Source of the DNA: a virus
IMG/VR virus record: IMGVR_UViG_3300019776_000166
Span: 1-41,967 of that record
Length of the DNA: 41,967 bases
Strand: one strand, 5' to 3'
Below, in pieces: positions 31,071 to 36,174 of this stretch. Below the pieces are notes generated by a model. That model searched no databases. It had not been told where the DNA came from and worked only from the letters and a program-made list of their open reading frames with translations. Each line of letters opens with the position of its first letter. Positions within the stretch are counted from its first letter, which is position 1. A program made the position numbers and the translations under genes.

Positions 31071-31101
31071 AATACTCAGGGTTATTCCTGGGTATTTTTT
31101 T
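31071..31101 (+). terminator. Rho-independent terminator after the repressor operon
   Basis: AATACTCAGG and CCTGGGTATT form a 10-bp stem (one T-G pair) around GTTATT, followed directly by seven T residues. It closes the repressor/membrane-protein transcript and insulates it from the next early promoter. Confidence 0.92.
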
Positions 31102-31111
31102 GCCTATTTGT

Positions 31112-31126
31112 TTAATAAACACTTTA
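31112..31126 (-). promoter_or_regulatory. Operator-like site O-C
   Basis: The minus strand reads TAAAGTGTTTATTAA, with the core AAGTGTT shared with O-A and O-B. The flanking 18 bases (31111-31128) match 30121-30138 at 15 positions. It overlaps the -35 of the PL-like promoter, so one repressor probably controls both early operons. Confidence 0.65.
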
Positions 31127-31151
31127 CTTTTCCTATTTCTTAGTTTAGTAT
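31123..31151 (+). promoter_or_regulatory. Early promoter for the recombination/integration operon (PL-like)
   Basis: TTTACT (31123-31128), 17 bases, TAGTAT (31146-31151). The expected start is near 31158. It lies after the repressor terminator and before the structured leader, with O-C over the -35. The next 240 bases contain no good open frame. Confidence 0.65.
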
Positions 31152-31157
31152 TTACTA

Positions 31158-31397
31158 CATAGCAACACTGTTTCACACAAAGGCGATTAGTAGGCAGGTG
31201 TGATGAGAACTAGGCAAACACTACCTAGGACTGTGGCAGGCGAAATAAGCCCTAGGGCACAAGTAACCAGCAGCTATTGAGTAGTAAATCGATTTGCAGT
31301 TCCGAGAAGTAGGGGTGCAATGTAACAAGGCAGAGTCAGTTATGAACCAGCCCTTGCGAAGACCCCTACAACTCACCTACATACGGAAGGTAACAAC
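31158..31397 (+). ncRNA. Structured 5' leader RNA of the PL-like operon
   Basis: No convincing gene lies between 31060 and 31397. After the terminator and promoter, the last 240 bases show nested helices: CTAGG (31210-31214)/CCTAG (31224-31228); GGC/GCC with the self-complementary GCCCTAGGGC at about 31249-31258; GTAGGGGT (31309-31316) perfectly paired with ACCCCTAC (31362-31369), continued inside by GCAA/TTGC and an AAGG/CCTT helix. The leader ends at the RBS (GGAAGG) of the 31398 gene. Candidate roles are polymerase modification (as with put or nut RNA), a cis-regulator or a stable small RNA. It matches no family I can name. Confidence 0.5.
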
Positions 31398-31571
31398 ATG
31401 AAATACATCGTGAAATGGGTTGATGTGAATGGTCAACAACGCTCAACTGGTTTGCTGAGTCGTTCTGGAATGATTTTGGCAACAGATCACTTTTTGAATG
31501 ATGACGATATTGATCCCGATTTGGTTCAAGTAGATAAAGTTCCCGATCATTTTGTTTGGGAAGCGCAATGA
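31398..31571 (+). CDS. Small early protein
   Basis: A 57-residue frame (KYIVKWVDVNGQQRSTGLLS; SRSGMILATDHFL; acidic NDDDIDPDLVQVD) with GGAAGG seven bases before its ATG. It is acidic and probably a single small domain. It is the first gene after the structured leader, a position where lambdoid phages encode antiterminator N, but it lacks the arginine-rich N-terminus of N proteins, so no such function is claimed. Its stop overlaps the next ATG (ATGA). Confidence 0.7.
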   Translation: MKYIVKWVDVNGQQRSTGLLSRSGMILATDHFLNDDDIDPDLVQVDKVPDHFVWEAQ

Positions 31572-31720
31572 AAAACACTGATCTAGTAACTCCATCTGAA
31601 CGCCTGCTATTTACCAAGCAATCCAATCATCAGAAAACAGATCGCTATTTCAAAGTGTTCATGGTTTTTGCTGCCGTCTATTTTGTAGGCCAATTAGTAC
31701 GCCCAGCGTTCATCGCTTAA
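31568..31720 (+). CDS. Small single-pass membrane protein
   Basis: A 50-residue frame (KNTDLVTPSERLLFTKQSNH, then a hydrophobic helix VFMVFAAVYFVGQLV) overlapping the preceding gene as ATGA. A polar N-terminus and one transmembrane helix near the C-terminus suggest an inner-membrane protein. No family is recognised. The spacing to the Bet gene is 23 bases. Confidence 0.6.
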   Translation: MKNTDLVTPSERLLFTKQSNHQKTDRYFKVFMVFAAVYFVGQLVRPAFIA

Positions 31721-31743
31721 TTTTTTAATCAAGGAAGACAAAA

Positions 31744-32481
31744 ATGAGTAATGCACTCACTACCCTAAGTAAGAATCTTTCTGCCAAATTTGGCATGGGA
31801 GAAGAGGCTAATGTCCTAGACACCCTCAAAGCCACAGCATTTAAAGGCCAAGTATCTGACGCCCAAATGACTGCCCTATTGATCGTAGCCAATCAATATG
31901 GCCTAAATCCTTGGACTAAAGAGATCTATGCTTTTCCAGATAAAAACAATGGCATCGTTCCCGTAGTCGGAGTTGATGGCTGGTCACGCATTATGAATGA
32001 CCACCCAGATTTTGACGGCATGGATTTTGAGCAAGACGATGAATCTTGTACTTGCCGCATATATCGCAAAGGCCGCAGCCATCCTATCCAGGTCACTGAA
32101 TACATGAGCGAATGTAAACGCAATGTAGGGCCTTGGTTATCTCATCCCAAAAGAATGTTGCGCCACAAGGCCATGATCCAGTGCGCACGCCTGGCGTTCG
32201 GATTTGTCGGTATCTACGATGAAGATGAGGCCGCGCGTATTCGTGAAGTAGATATGGGCAAAGTGCAACAAGTTGACTTACCAGTTATTTCACAAGAGCG
32301 CATCGATCAACTCTATGCAGCCGTTGAAAGTGTCACCACTTTGGATGAATTGACTGAAGTTTGGAAAGCAGGCAATACAGAAATGCTTGCTGCCAAATTT
32401 GATAACAAAGCATTTAAGCAAGCAGTTGCCGATAAAGGCGCGCAGCTTAAAGCATTAACTATTGAGAATGAGGCCGCCTAA
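31744..32481 (+). CDS. bet: Bet/RecT-family single-strand annealing protein
   Basis: The 245-residue product matches lambda Bet: ALLIVANQYGLNPWTKEIYA, FPDKNNGIVPVVGVDGWSRI, then CKRNVGPWLSHPKRMLRHKA with MIQCARLAFGFVGIYDEDEA. It anneals complementary strands during recombination and pairs with the exonuclease encoded directly after it. The start has AAGGAAG nearby; the TAA overlaps the exonuclease ATG as TAATG. Confidence 0.92.
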   Translation: MSNALTTLSKNLSAKFGMGEEANVLDTLKATAFKGQVSDAQMTALLIVANQYGLNPWTKEIYAFPDKNNGIVPVVGVDGWSRIMNDHPDFDGMDFEQDDESCTCRIYRKGRSHPIQVTEYMSECKRNVGPWLSHPKRMLRHKAMIQCARLAFGFVGIYDEDEAARIREVDMGKVQQVDLPVISQERIDQLYAAVESVTTLDELTEVWKAGNTEMLAAKFDNKAFKQAVADKGAQLKALTIENEAA

Positions 32482-33119
32482 TGTTAATTATTTCTAATCA
32501 CGAACAAGGCACACCAGAATGGTTTGCTGATCGCCTTGGTAAAGCTACTGGATCAAACGCTAGTGCTGTTGTAGCCAAAGGCAAGACCAAAAGTACTGAG
32601 GCCACCACACGCCGCAACTATCGCTTTCAATTAGCGCTAGAGCGCATTACTGGTAAGCCTACTGAAACCATGTACAAAAACGCCCACATGGAGCGCGGCA
32701 ATGAGCTAGAGCGTTTTGCGCGCATGGCCCATGAAATTCAAACTGGCGAAATGGTAGAAGAGGCAGGGTTTTGCTATCAAGACGGCACGATGTTTGGATG
32801 CTCAGTAGATGGCTTTATGCAAGGACGCGAAGGGATTGCTGAATACAAGTGCCCGATGTCTGCCATTCACTACGGATATATGCAAGAAAACAAAGTGCCA
32901 AATGAATACAAGGCCCAGGTCATTCATAACCTATTGACTACTGGTGCAAAGTTTTGTGACTTTGTTTCTTATTGCGAAACCATGCCAGAAAAGCTCAAGG
33001 TATTTGTCTATCGCTTTGAACCTACGCAGTCAGAGCTAGATGAATACCAAGATGAACTCAATCAATTTCTAGTGGATGTTGAAAAACTCACTCAAGAAAT
33101 TGAATTAAAAGCAGCTTAA
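32481..33119 (+). CDS. exo: YqaJ/lambda-Exo-type viral recombinase exonuclease
   Basis: The 212-residue protein carries the PD-(D/E)XK nuclease pattern of the YqaJ family: GTPEWFADRLGKATGS at the N-terminus, E75 (MERGNELERFA), D110 (FGCSVDGFM) and E121-x-K123 (AEYKCPMSAIHYGYM). It digests 5' strands to give 3' overhangs for the annealing protein. Coupling by TAATG overlap with bet supports a two-component system. Confidence 0.92.
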   Translation: MLIISNHEQGTPEWFADRLGKATGSNASAVVAKGKTKSTEATTRRNYRFQLALERITGKPTETMYKNAHMERGNELERFARMAHEIQTGEMVEEAGFCYQDGTMFGCSVDGFMQGREGIAEYKCPMSAIHYGYMQENKVPNEYKAQVIHNLLTTGAKFCDFVSYCETMPEKLKVFVYRFEPTQSELDEYQDELNQFLVDVEKLTQEIELKAA

Positions 33120-33123
33120 CAAT

Positions 33124-33191
33124 GGGGCAAAAGCGGATTCGACTGAACTACTTGATCACGGACAAGCAATCGTGCAGCGAGTAGCCCCACC
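33124..33191 (+). ncRNA. tmRNA-like small structured element
   Basis: The 68 bases after exo start GGGGC (33124-33128) and end GCCCC-ACC (33184-33191), giving a closing stem as in an acceptor arm. Inside are GGATTCGAC (33135-33143), the invariant block near the 5' end of tmRNA, and nested stems CTACT/AGTAG and CACG/CGTG. There is no tag reading frame and no normal T-arm, so it is not a functional tmRNA. It may be a decoy RNA, a processing site or a hairpin. A 20-codon frame from 33122 to 33184 also exists, which could be chance. Confidence 0.4.
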
Positions 33192-33210
33192 CTATACGAA
33201 AGACAAGAAA

Positions 33211-33468
33211 ATGAAAACACTCATTGCAGTATTCAGTTTATTAACCCTTGCAGCTTGCGCAAGCAAGTCCAGCGCCCCAGAGCAAACCTTGGTACTTGAA
33301 AAAGAAATCCAAGGAATGTCGCGCAATGAAGTCATTATCGCAATTCAAGAGTGCGAATCATCTGGGATGCGTGCCGTTCTTATTCAATCCAAACGCAAAA
33401 TCAACAACTACAACGCAGATATTGTTGTAGATGTGACTTGCGCCCCTAGATTCAAATTCGCTAATTAA
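33211..33468 (+). CDS. Small lipoprotein
   Basis: From the ATG at 33211 the product has 85 residues, beginning MKTLIAVFSLLTLAACAS, a type II signal peptide with lipobox LAAC. The mature part (SKSSAPEQTLVLEKEIQGMS, then a compact domain with two Cys) would be exported and anchored in the membrane. A longer frame starts at 33172 but lacks the signal-peptide arrangement. Lipoproteins among early genes often act in superinfection exclusion or receptor masking; that role is inference. Confidence 0.75.
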   Translation: MKTLIAVFSLLTLAACASKSSAPEQTLVLEKEIQGMSRNEVIIAIQECESSGMRAVLIQSKRKINNYNADIVVDVTCAPRFKFAN

Positions 33469-33473
33469 TTTAT

Positions 33474-33695
33474 ATGAACGCAAAAAAATGCAAAGCATTA
33501 CGCCAAATGGCGCGGCGTCTTACCAAAGATAAACAGTTAGTAGCCCACAAAGAAATGGGCGCTAACAGCCGCATGGAAGACGGGAAGATGGTACGCATCA
33601 CTGCCCCAATTACAGTGGCAGCCGACACTACCAGAGGACAGTATCAGGCCCTTAAAAGAATTGTCAAAGCCGAGTACGGGATCAATAAGAAATGA
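33474..33695 (+). CDS. Small basic hypothetical protein
   Basis: The 73-residue product is rich in Lys and Arg (NAKKCKALRQMARRLTKDKQ, then a central region with RITAPITVAAD and RGQYQALKRIVKAEYG). It could bind nucleic acid. No family is recognised, although short proteins with an N-terminal K-x-L-R-x-x-A-R pattern occur in phages. The stop overlaps the DUF3310 ATG (ATGA). Confidence 0.65.
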   Translation: MNAKKCKALRQMARRLTKDKQLVAHKEMGANSRMEDGKMVRITAPITVAADTTRGQYQALKRIVKAEYGINKK

Positions 33696-33907
33696 GCGCT
33701 CTTGATACCCAGGTCAATGGCGACCATTACAAAAAGCACGCTATTCAGCCGCTTGAATACATCCACGCGAATGGCTTGGACTTCTTTCAAGGAAACATTA
33801 TCAAGTACGCCACCAGGCACAAAGATAAAAACGGGATAGATGACTTGCGCAAAGTCATTCACTACGCCCAGCTTGCTTTGCAGATGCAATATGGTGTCGA
33901 TGAATGA
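33692..33907 (+). CDS. DUF3310-family protein
   Basis: The 71-residue product has the full DUF3310 signature: VNGDHYKKHAIQPLEYIHAN, FFQGNIIKYATRHKDKNG, DDLRKVIHYAQLALQ. Related domains are found in T7 gp1.7 and many phages; gp1.7 has been linked to nucleotide metabolism, but the function of the small stand-alone form is unknown. It sits in a series of ATGA-coupled early genes before SSB. Confidence 0.85.
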   Translation: MSALDTQVNGDHYKKHAIQPLEYIHANGLDFFQGNIIKYATRHKDKNGIDDLRKVIHYAQLALQMQYGVDE

Positions 33908-34077
33908 CGCCAGAAGATTTAAAGAATTACCAGTTTAGCTATGTCAGCAAAGAAGTAATGCTGCTTTTGTTGCATACGCCAACACTGGACGCCGTAGCTG
34001 AAATCAGAGCTGTATTGGATCTGATTACAGATTCACTTATTGAAAAAAACATGGAGAAAATTAATGGCATCGGTTAA
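33904..34077 (+). CDS. Small helical protein before SSB
   Basis: A 57-residue frame ([40 protein letters not shown]) with an ATGA overlap to the DUF3310 gene and a 14-base overlap with ssb. It is probably alpha-helical. The end of this gene contains the SSB ribosome-binding site GGAG, so translation of the two may be coupled. No family is recognised. Confidence 0.65.
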   Translation: MTPEDLKNYQFSYVSKEVMLLLLHTPTLDAVAEIRAVLDLITDSLIEKNMEKINGIG

Positions 34078-34483
34078 TAAAGTCATCGTTATTGGGAATC
34101 TTGGGAAAGATCCAGAAACCCGTTATATGCCATCAGGCGATGCAGTGTGCAACTTTAGTGTGGCCACTACTGATAAGTGGAAAGACAAGCAATCTGGCGA
34201 AACCAAAGAAGCTACTGAGTGGCATCGAATTTCTGCCTTTGGTAAGTTGGCAGAGATCTGCGGCCAGTATCTAAAGAAAGGCAGCCAGATCTATTGCGAA
34301 GGTAAATTGCAAACCCGTAAATTTACCGATGCTGCTGGAGTAGAAAAGTACAGCACTGAGATCCGCTTGGAATCCATGCAAATGTTGGGCGGCAAACCCA
34401 GCGAATCTGGATACCAGCAAGCAGCGCCAACCAAAGGCCCTTCTACCAATCTTGAATCACTAGAAGATGATGTGCCGTTTTAA
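34064..34483 (+). CDS. ssb: Single-stranded DNA-binding protein
   Basis: The 139-residue product is a bacterial-type [23 protein letters not shown], the OB-fold core with [20 protein letters not shown] and [15 protein letters not shown], a polar linker and the acidic tip ESLEDDVPF that contacts partner proteins. The start at 34064 is chosen because GGAG lies seven bases upstream and the protein then begins MASVNKV, the normal SSB N-terminus; an upstream in-frame ATG adds eight residues. It acts with replication and Bet/Exo recombination. Confidence 0.95.
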   Translation: MASVNKVIVIGNLGKDPETRYMPSGDAVCNFSVATTDKWKDKQSGETKEATEWHRISAFGKLAEICGQYLKKGSQIYCEGKLQTRKFTDAAGVEKYSTEIRLESMQMLGGKPSESGYQQAAPTKGPSTNLESLEDDVPF

Positions 34484-34522
34484 ACATGAAAAAAGGTCAC
34501 AAGAAATTTAAAACAACTCCCA

Positions 34523-34663
34523 ATGAACCCACAAATAACATCTTTCCCGTTGGAAATTCTTACCTTATTTGGCGGTTTACTCCTGGGAGCTTACCTGGGT
34601 TATCTAATTTATTCCCTGTTTTGTTTGATATTAGGACATCAAAATGACGACATTTACCACTGA
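34523..34663 (+). CDS. Tiny membrane protein
   Basis: A 46-residue frame (NPQITSFPLEILTLFGGLLL, then GAYLGYLIYSLFCLILG and a polar end) has one long hydrophobic helix with a GxxxG-like pattern. It overlaps the next gene by 20 bases. A competing frame in the same region (34486-34647, 53 residues) is polar and lacks any recognisable structure, so the membrane protein is preferred. No Shine-Dalgarno is evident for either. Function unknown. Confidence 0.45.
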   Translation: MNPQITSFPLEILTLFGGLLLGAYLGYLIYSLFCLILGHQNDDIYH

Positions 34664-34964
34664 AGATAGAGTTGCAGCAGATTTAGAAATCATGCCAGCA
34701 GTTGTACAAAAAACAGCACAAGTGCCAGTAGCGTACCAGTGCTTTAAAACGCCAGAGCATTATGTCCTTGAGGCCAACATTCCAGAAGAGATTGAGTACA
34801 TCAAATCACTGGGGTTTCAGCGCCTTGTGCCGTTGTATGACAGGCCAGTAAAAATGCTCACCACCGATGAGCGCAAAGAGATCTGGGCCAGTATATTTCG
34901 CGCTCACGATAACCCAACAGTAGAAGATATTTTTATTGCGATTGAGAAAGCGCTATTGCAATGA
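34644..34964 (+). CDS. Hypothetical early protein
   Basis: The 106-residue product (TTFTTEDRVAADLEIMPAVV; FQRLVPLYDRPVKMLTTDER; KEIWASIFRAHDNPTVEDIF) contains an E-x-I-x-Y-I-K-S-L-G-F region and a C-terminal helix typical of small phage proteins with PLY-x-x-P. The RBS is AGGA, eight bases upstream. The LVPLYDRP segment resembles the PLYTHP motif of the 35364 gene, so both may belong to the same loose family. No function is assigned. Confidence 0.65.
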   Translation: MTTFTTEDRVAADLEIMPAVVQKTAQVPVAYQCFKTPEHYVLEANIPEEIEYIKSLGFQRLVPLYDRPVKMLTTDERKEIWASIFRAHDNPTVEDIFIAIEKALLQ

Positions 34965-34979
34965 TCTACTTTAACGATT

Positions 34980-35117
34980 ATGCGAAAGAAGGATATTGCT
35001 TTATTCATGCTAATGGGCTATTTCTATTCCGCGCTGTGGTTCGTATCTTCAATACTAATAGGTGTATCTATATTAATCTTGGTTGGAATATTGCTGGAAT
35101 CGTTGACAGAAATGTAA
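34980..35117 (+). CDS. Tiny two-segment membrane protein (frame choice uncertain)
   Basis: A 45-residue frame (RKKDIALFMLMGYFYSALWF, then VSSILIGVSILILVGILLE) is strongly hydrophobic with a positive N-terminus, typical of phage inner-membrane proteins. A 72-residue frame (34961-35179) covers the same bases, starts with an ATGA overlap, but has a composition without clear structure. I prefer the membrane protein by composition, but neither has a good ribosome-binding site and the alternative could be the true gene. Confidence 0.45.
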   Translation: MRKKDIALFMLMGYFYSALWFVSSILIGVSILILVGILLESLTEM

Positions 35118-35175
35118 CGCCAGGTGATCAGTGGCAGGCCACCTTTGTTTTCTCTCCTAGAATATCGGGGTTCAG

Positions 35176-35367
35176 ATGAGCGAACTATGGACTATTGAGG
35201 ATATTGCCTCATTCTTAAAGAAATCCCGAACAACTGTATATGCTAGGATTGTCACTATTCCTGACTTTCCTAAAGCGATTCGGCTGCCTTCTACTACTGG
35301 AAAAAGATTGCACCCACTATGGAAAGCAGATGAGATTTATAAGTGGGTAACCAAATATCAAAAATGA
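35176..35367 (+). CDS. AlpA/excisionase-type HTH protein
   Basis: The 63-residue product (LWTIEDIASFLKKSRTTVYA, then ARIVTIPDFPKAIRL and HPLWKADEIYKWVTKYQK) is a MerR-like winged HTH of the AlpA/Xis group. These small proteins bend DNA and direct integrase toward excision. Its place three small genes before attP and integrase supports an excisionase role. The ATG follows GGGG by a few bases; its stop overlaps the next start as ATGA. Confidence 0.75.
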   Translation: MSELWTIEDIASFLKKSRTTVYARIVTIPDFPKAIRLPSTTGKRLHPLWKADEIYKWVTKYQK

Positions 35368-35603
35368 AAAATGAACCAGTAGCGTGGATGCTTACATTAC
35401 CTGATGGAACGCATGATTGGATATTAGACGGCAACGGATGTGAAGGATACATTCCACTCTACACCCATCCAGCAAAAGAATTAACGATGACTTTTGAAGA
35501 AATGTATCCAATCGCTGAAAAACATCTTGGTCATGCAATCGGTTTGTATAACTGGAAAATATTTGGTGATGCAATACTAAGAAAGGCACAAGAGAAATGT
35601 TAA
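35364..35603 (+). CDS. Hypothetical protein with PVAWM...PLYTHP motif
   Basis: From the ATG at 35364 (ATGA overlap) the protein has 79 residues. KNEPVAWMLTLPDGTHDWIL followed by YIPLYTHPAKEL is a common arrangement in small phage early proteins, whose function is not established. A second domain (FEEMYPIAEKHLGHAIGLYN) ends in LRKAQEKC. The last 29 bases, including the next start codon, recur at 35762-35790. Confidence 0.65.
   Translation: MKNEPVAWMLTLPDGTHDWILDGNGCEGYIPLYTHPAKELTMTFEEMYPIAEKHLGHAIGLYNWKIFGDAILRKAQEKC
35571..35599 (+). repeat. 29-bp direct repeat, copy 1
   Basis: Identical to 35762-35790, starting GCAATACTAAGAAAGGCACA. It codes ILRKAQEK at the end of one small protein and ends with the ATG of the next gene; AGAAAGG serves as a distant ribosome-binding region. 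Confidence 0.9.
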
Positions 35604-35791
35604 GGCAAACTAAAGAGAAAACATTAAGTGTTCGAGTTACAAGATTAGCAGACTGGCTTTTACGGATTCGTGCAAGATATGAACCTATGAATGGGTTTAC
35701 TGAATCTGCTGGGCTATTGCATGAACTCTTGGCTAGGATTGAATCATTGGAAGCAGAAATAGCAATACTAAGAAAGGCACAAGAGAAATGA
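35597..35791 (+). CDS. Small coiled-coil protein
   Basis: The 64-residue product (TKEKTLSVRVTRLADWLLRI; then NGFTESAGLLHELLARIESL; end AEIAILRKAQEK) is helical with a probable C-terminal coiled coil. Its ATG overlaps the preceding gene by seven bases. Its C-terminal AILRKAQEK is encoded by copy 2 of the 29-bp repeat, identical to the end of the preceding protein apart from the last residue. No family is recognised. Confidence 0.6.
   Translation: MLRQTKEKTLSVRVTRLADWLLRIRARYEPMNGFTESAGLLHELLARIESLEAEIAILRKAQEK
35762..35790 (+). repeat. 29-bp direct repeat, copy 2
   Basis: Exact copy of 35571-35599. As in copy 1 it spans the C-terminal ILRKAQEK codons of one gene and the ATG of the next (35788). 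The duplicated segment moves a gene end together with the next gene start. Confidence 0.9.
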
Positions 35792-35961
35792 ATCTAGCCT
35801 ATGCAATGTTGCATCAAATGAATATGAACTTGCTTAAAAACATAGCGAGTATTACAGCTAGTTATGCAAAAGAGCATGAAAGAATTACCCAGTTAAAACT
35901 AGATACCAAAATAGCTAATTCAAAGTATGAAGTTTTAATAAAAACTAAAGCCACAAAATAA
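35788..35961 (+). CDS. Small helical protein before attP
   Basis: A 57-residue frame (NLAYAMLHQMNMNLLKNIAS, then ITASYAKEHERITQLKLDTK) with an ATGA overlap to the preceding gene. It is predicted mostly helical with a Lys-rich C-terminus (IKTKATK), whose codons run into the first arm-type repeat. It is the last gene of the early operon before attP. No family is recognised. Confidence 0.6.
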   Translation: MNLAYAMLHQMNMNLLKNIASITASYAKEHERITQLKLDTKIANSKYEVLIKTKATK

Positions 35962-35966
35962 CCACA
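35951..35966 (+). promoter_or_regulatory. Arm-type integrase-binding repeat, left
   Basis: CCACAAAATAACCACA occurs here and again at 36159-36174, one copy on each side of the attP core. A shorter related word (CCACAAATTGACCACA) precedes the second copy. Paired repeats of this kind are usual for the arm sites bound by the N-terminal domain of tyrosine integrases. Confidence 0.6.
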
Positions 35967-35999
35967 ATTGTCGATAAGCCCAATGAATATGGGCTGTAA

Positions 36000-36019
36000 G
36001 AGTCCCTTCCTGGGCACCA
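36000..36019 (+). other. attP: attP core, identical to the 3' end of a tRNA-Leu
   Basis: GAGTCCCTTCCTGGGCACCA has the layout of the end of a tRNA gene: T-loop remnant GAGT, T-stem CCCTT, acceptor strand CCTGGGC, discriminator A and CCA. The acceptor CCTGGGC pairs with GCCCAGG, the 5' end of many proteobacterial tRNA-Leu genes. The rest of a tRNA is absent. It lies 154 bases before the integrase start between arm-type repeats, so insertion into a host tRNA-Leu gene is predicted. An AGCCCA/TGGGCT hairpin directly precedes it (about 35977-35995). Confidence 0.75.
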
Positions 36020-36036
36020 CGATTTTCCCTTTTAAG

Positions 36037-36078
36037 CCCCGTACTATATAGCTCTCAGCCTTATATTACGGGGTTTTT
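36037..36078 (+). terminator. Terminator between attP and integrase
   Basis: CCCCGTA (36037-36043) pairs with TACGGGG (36067-36073), with TATA/TATA pairs possible inside, followed by TTTTTC. It separates early-operon transcripts from integrase, which is then probably expressed from its own promoter within 36080-36173. The 212-base gap 35962-36173 holds this terminator, attP and the repeats. Confidence 0.8.
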
Positions 36079-36158
36079 CTTTGGTTTTCTGACCACCCGC
36101 AAAGCCTTATTTTGTCTTGATTTGTCCCACTTTAATCGTTACCATAGCCACAAATTGA

Positions 36159-36174
36159 CCACAAAATAACCACA
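36159..36174 (+). promoter_or_regulatory. Arm-type integrase-binding repeat, right
   Basis: Second exact copy of CCACAAAATAACCACA, ending on the first base of the integrase ATG. Binding here by integrase could repress its own expression as well as form the recombination complex. Confidence 0.6.

Noticed and set aside
30724-31176. 150-residue minus-strand frame opposite the repressor end and terminator
   Set aside because: It runs through the repressor gene, a terminator and the PL-like promoter, and its Lys/Asn/Cys-rich composition is typical of antisense shadow.
34961-35179. 72-residue frame with an ATGA overlap
   Set aside because: It overlaps a better membrane-protein frame and its composition shows no domain or family pattern; kept only as an alternative in the 34980-35117 entry.
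36000-36019. Functional tRNA gene
   Set aside because: Only the 3' end of a tRNA is present; the D-arm, anticodon arm and 5' acceptor strand are absent upstream, so it is an att site.
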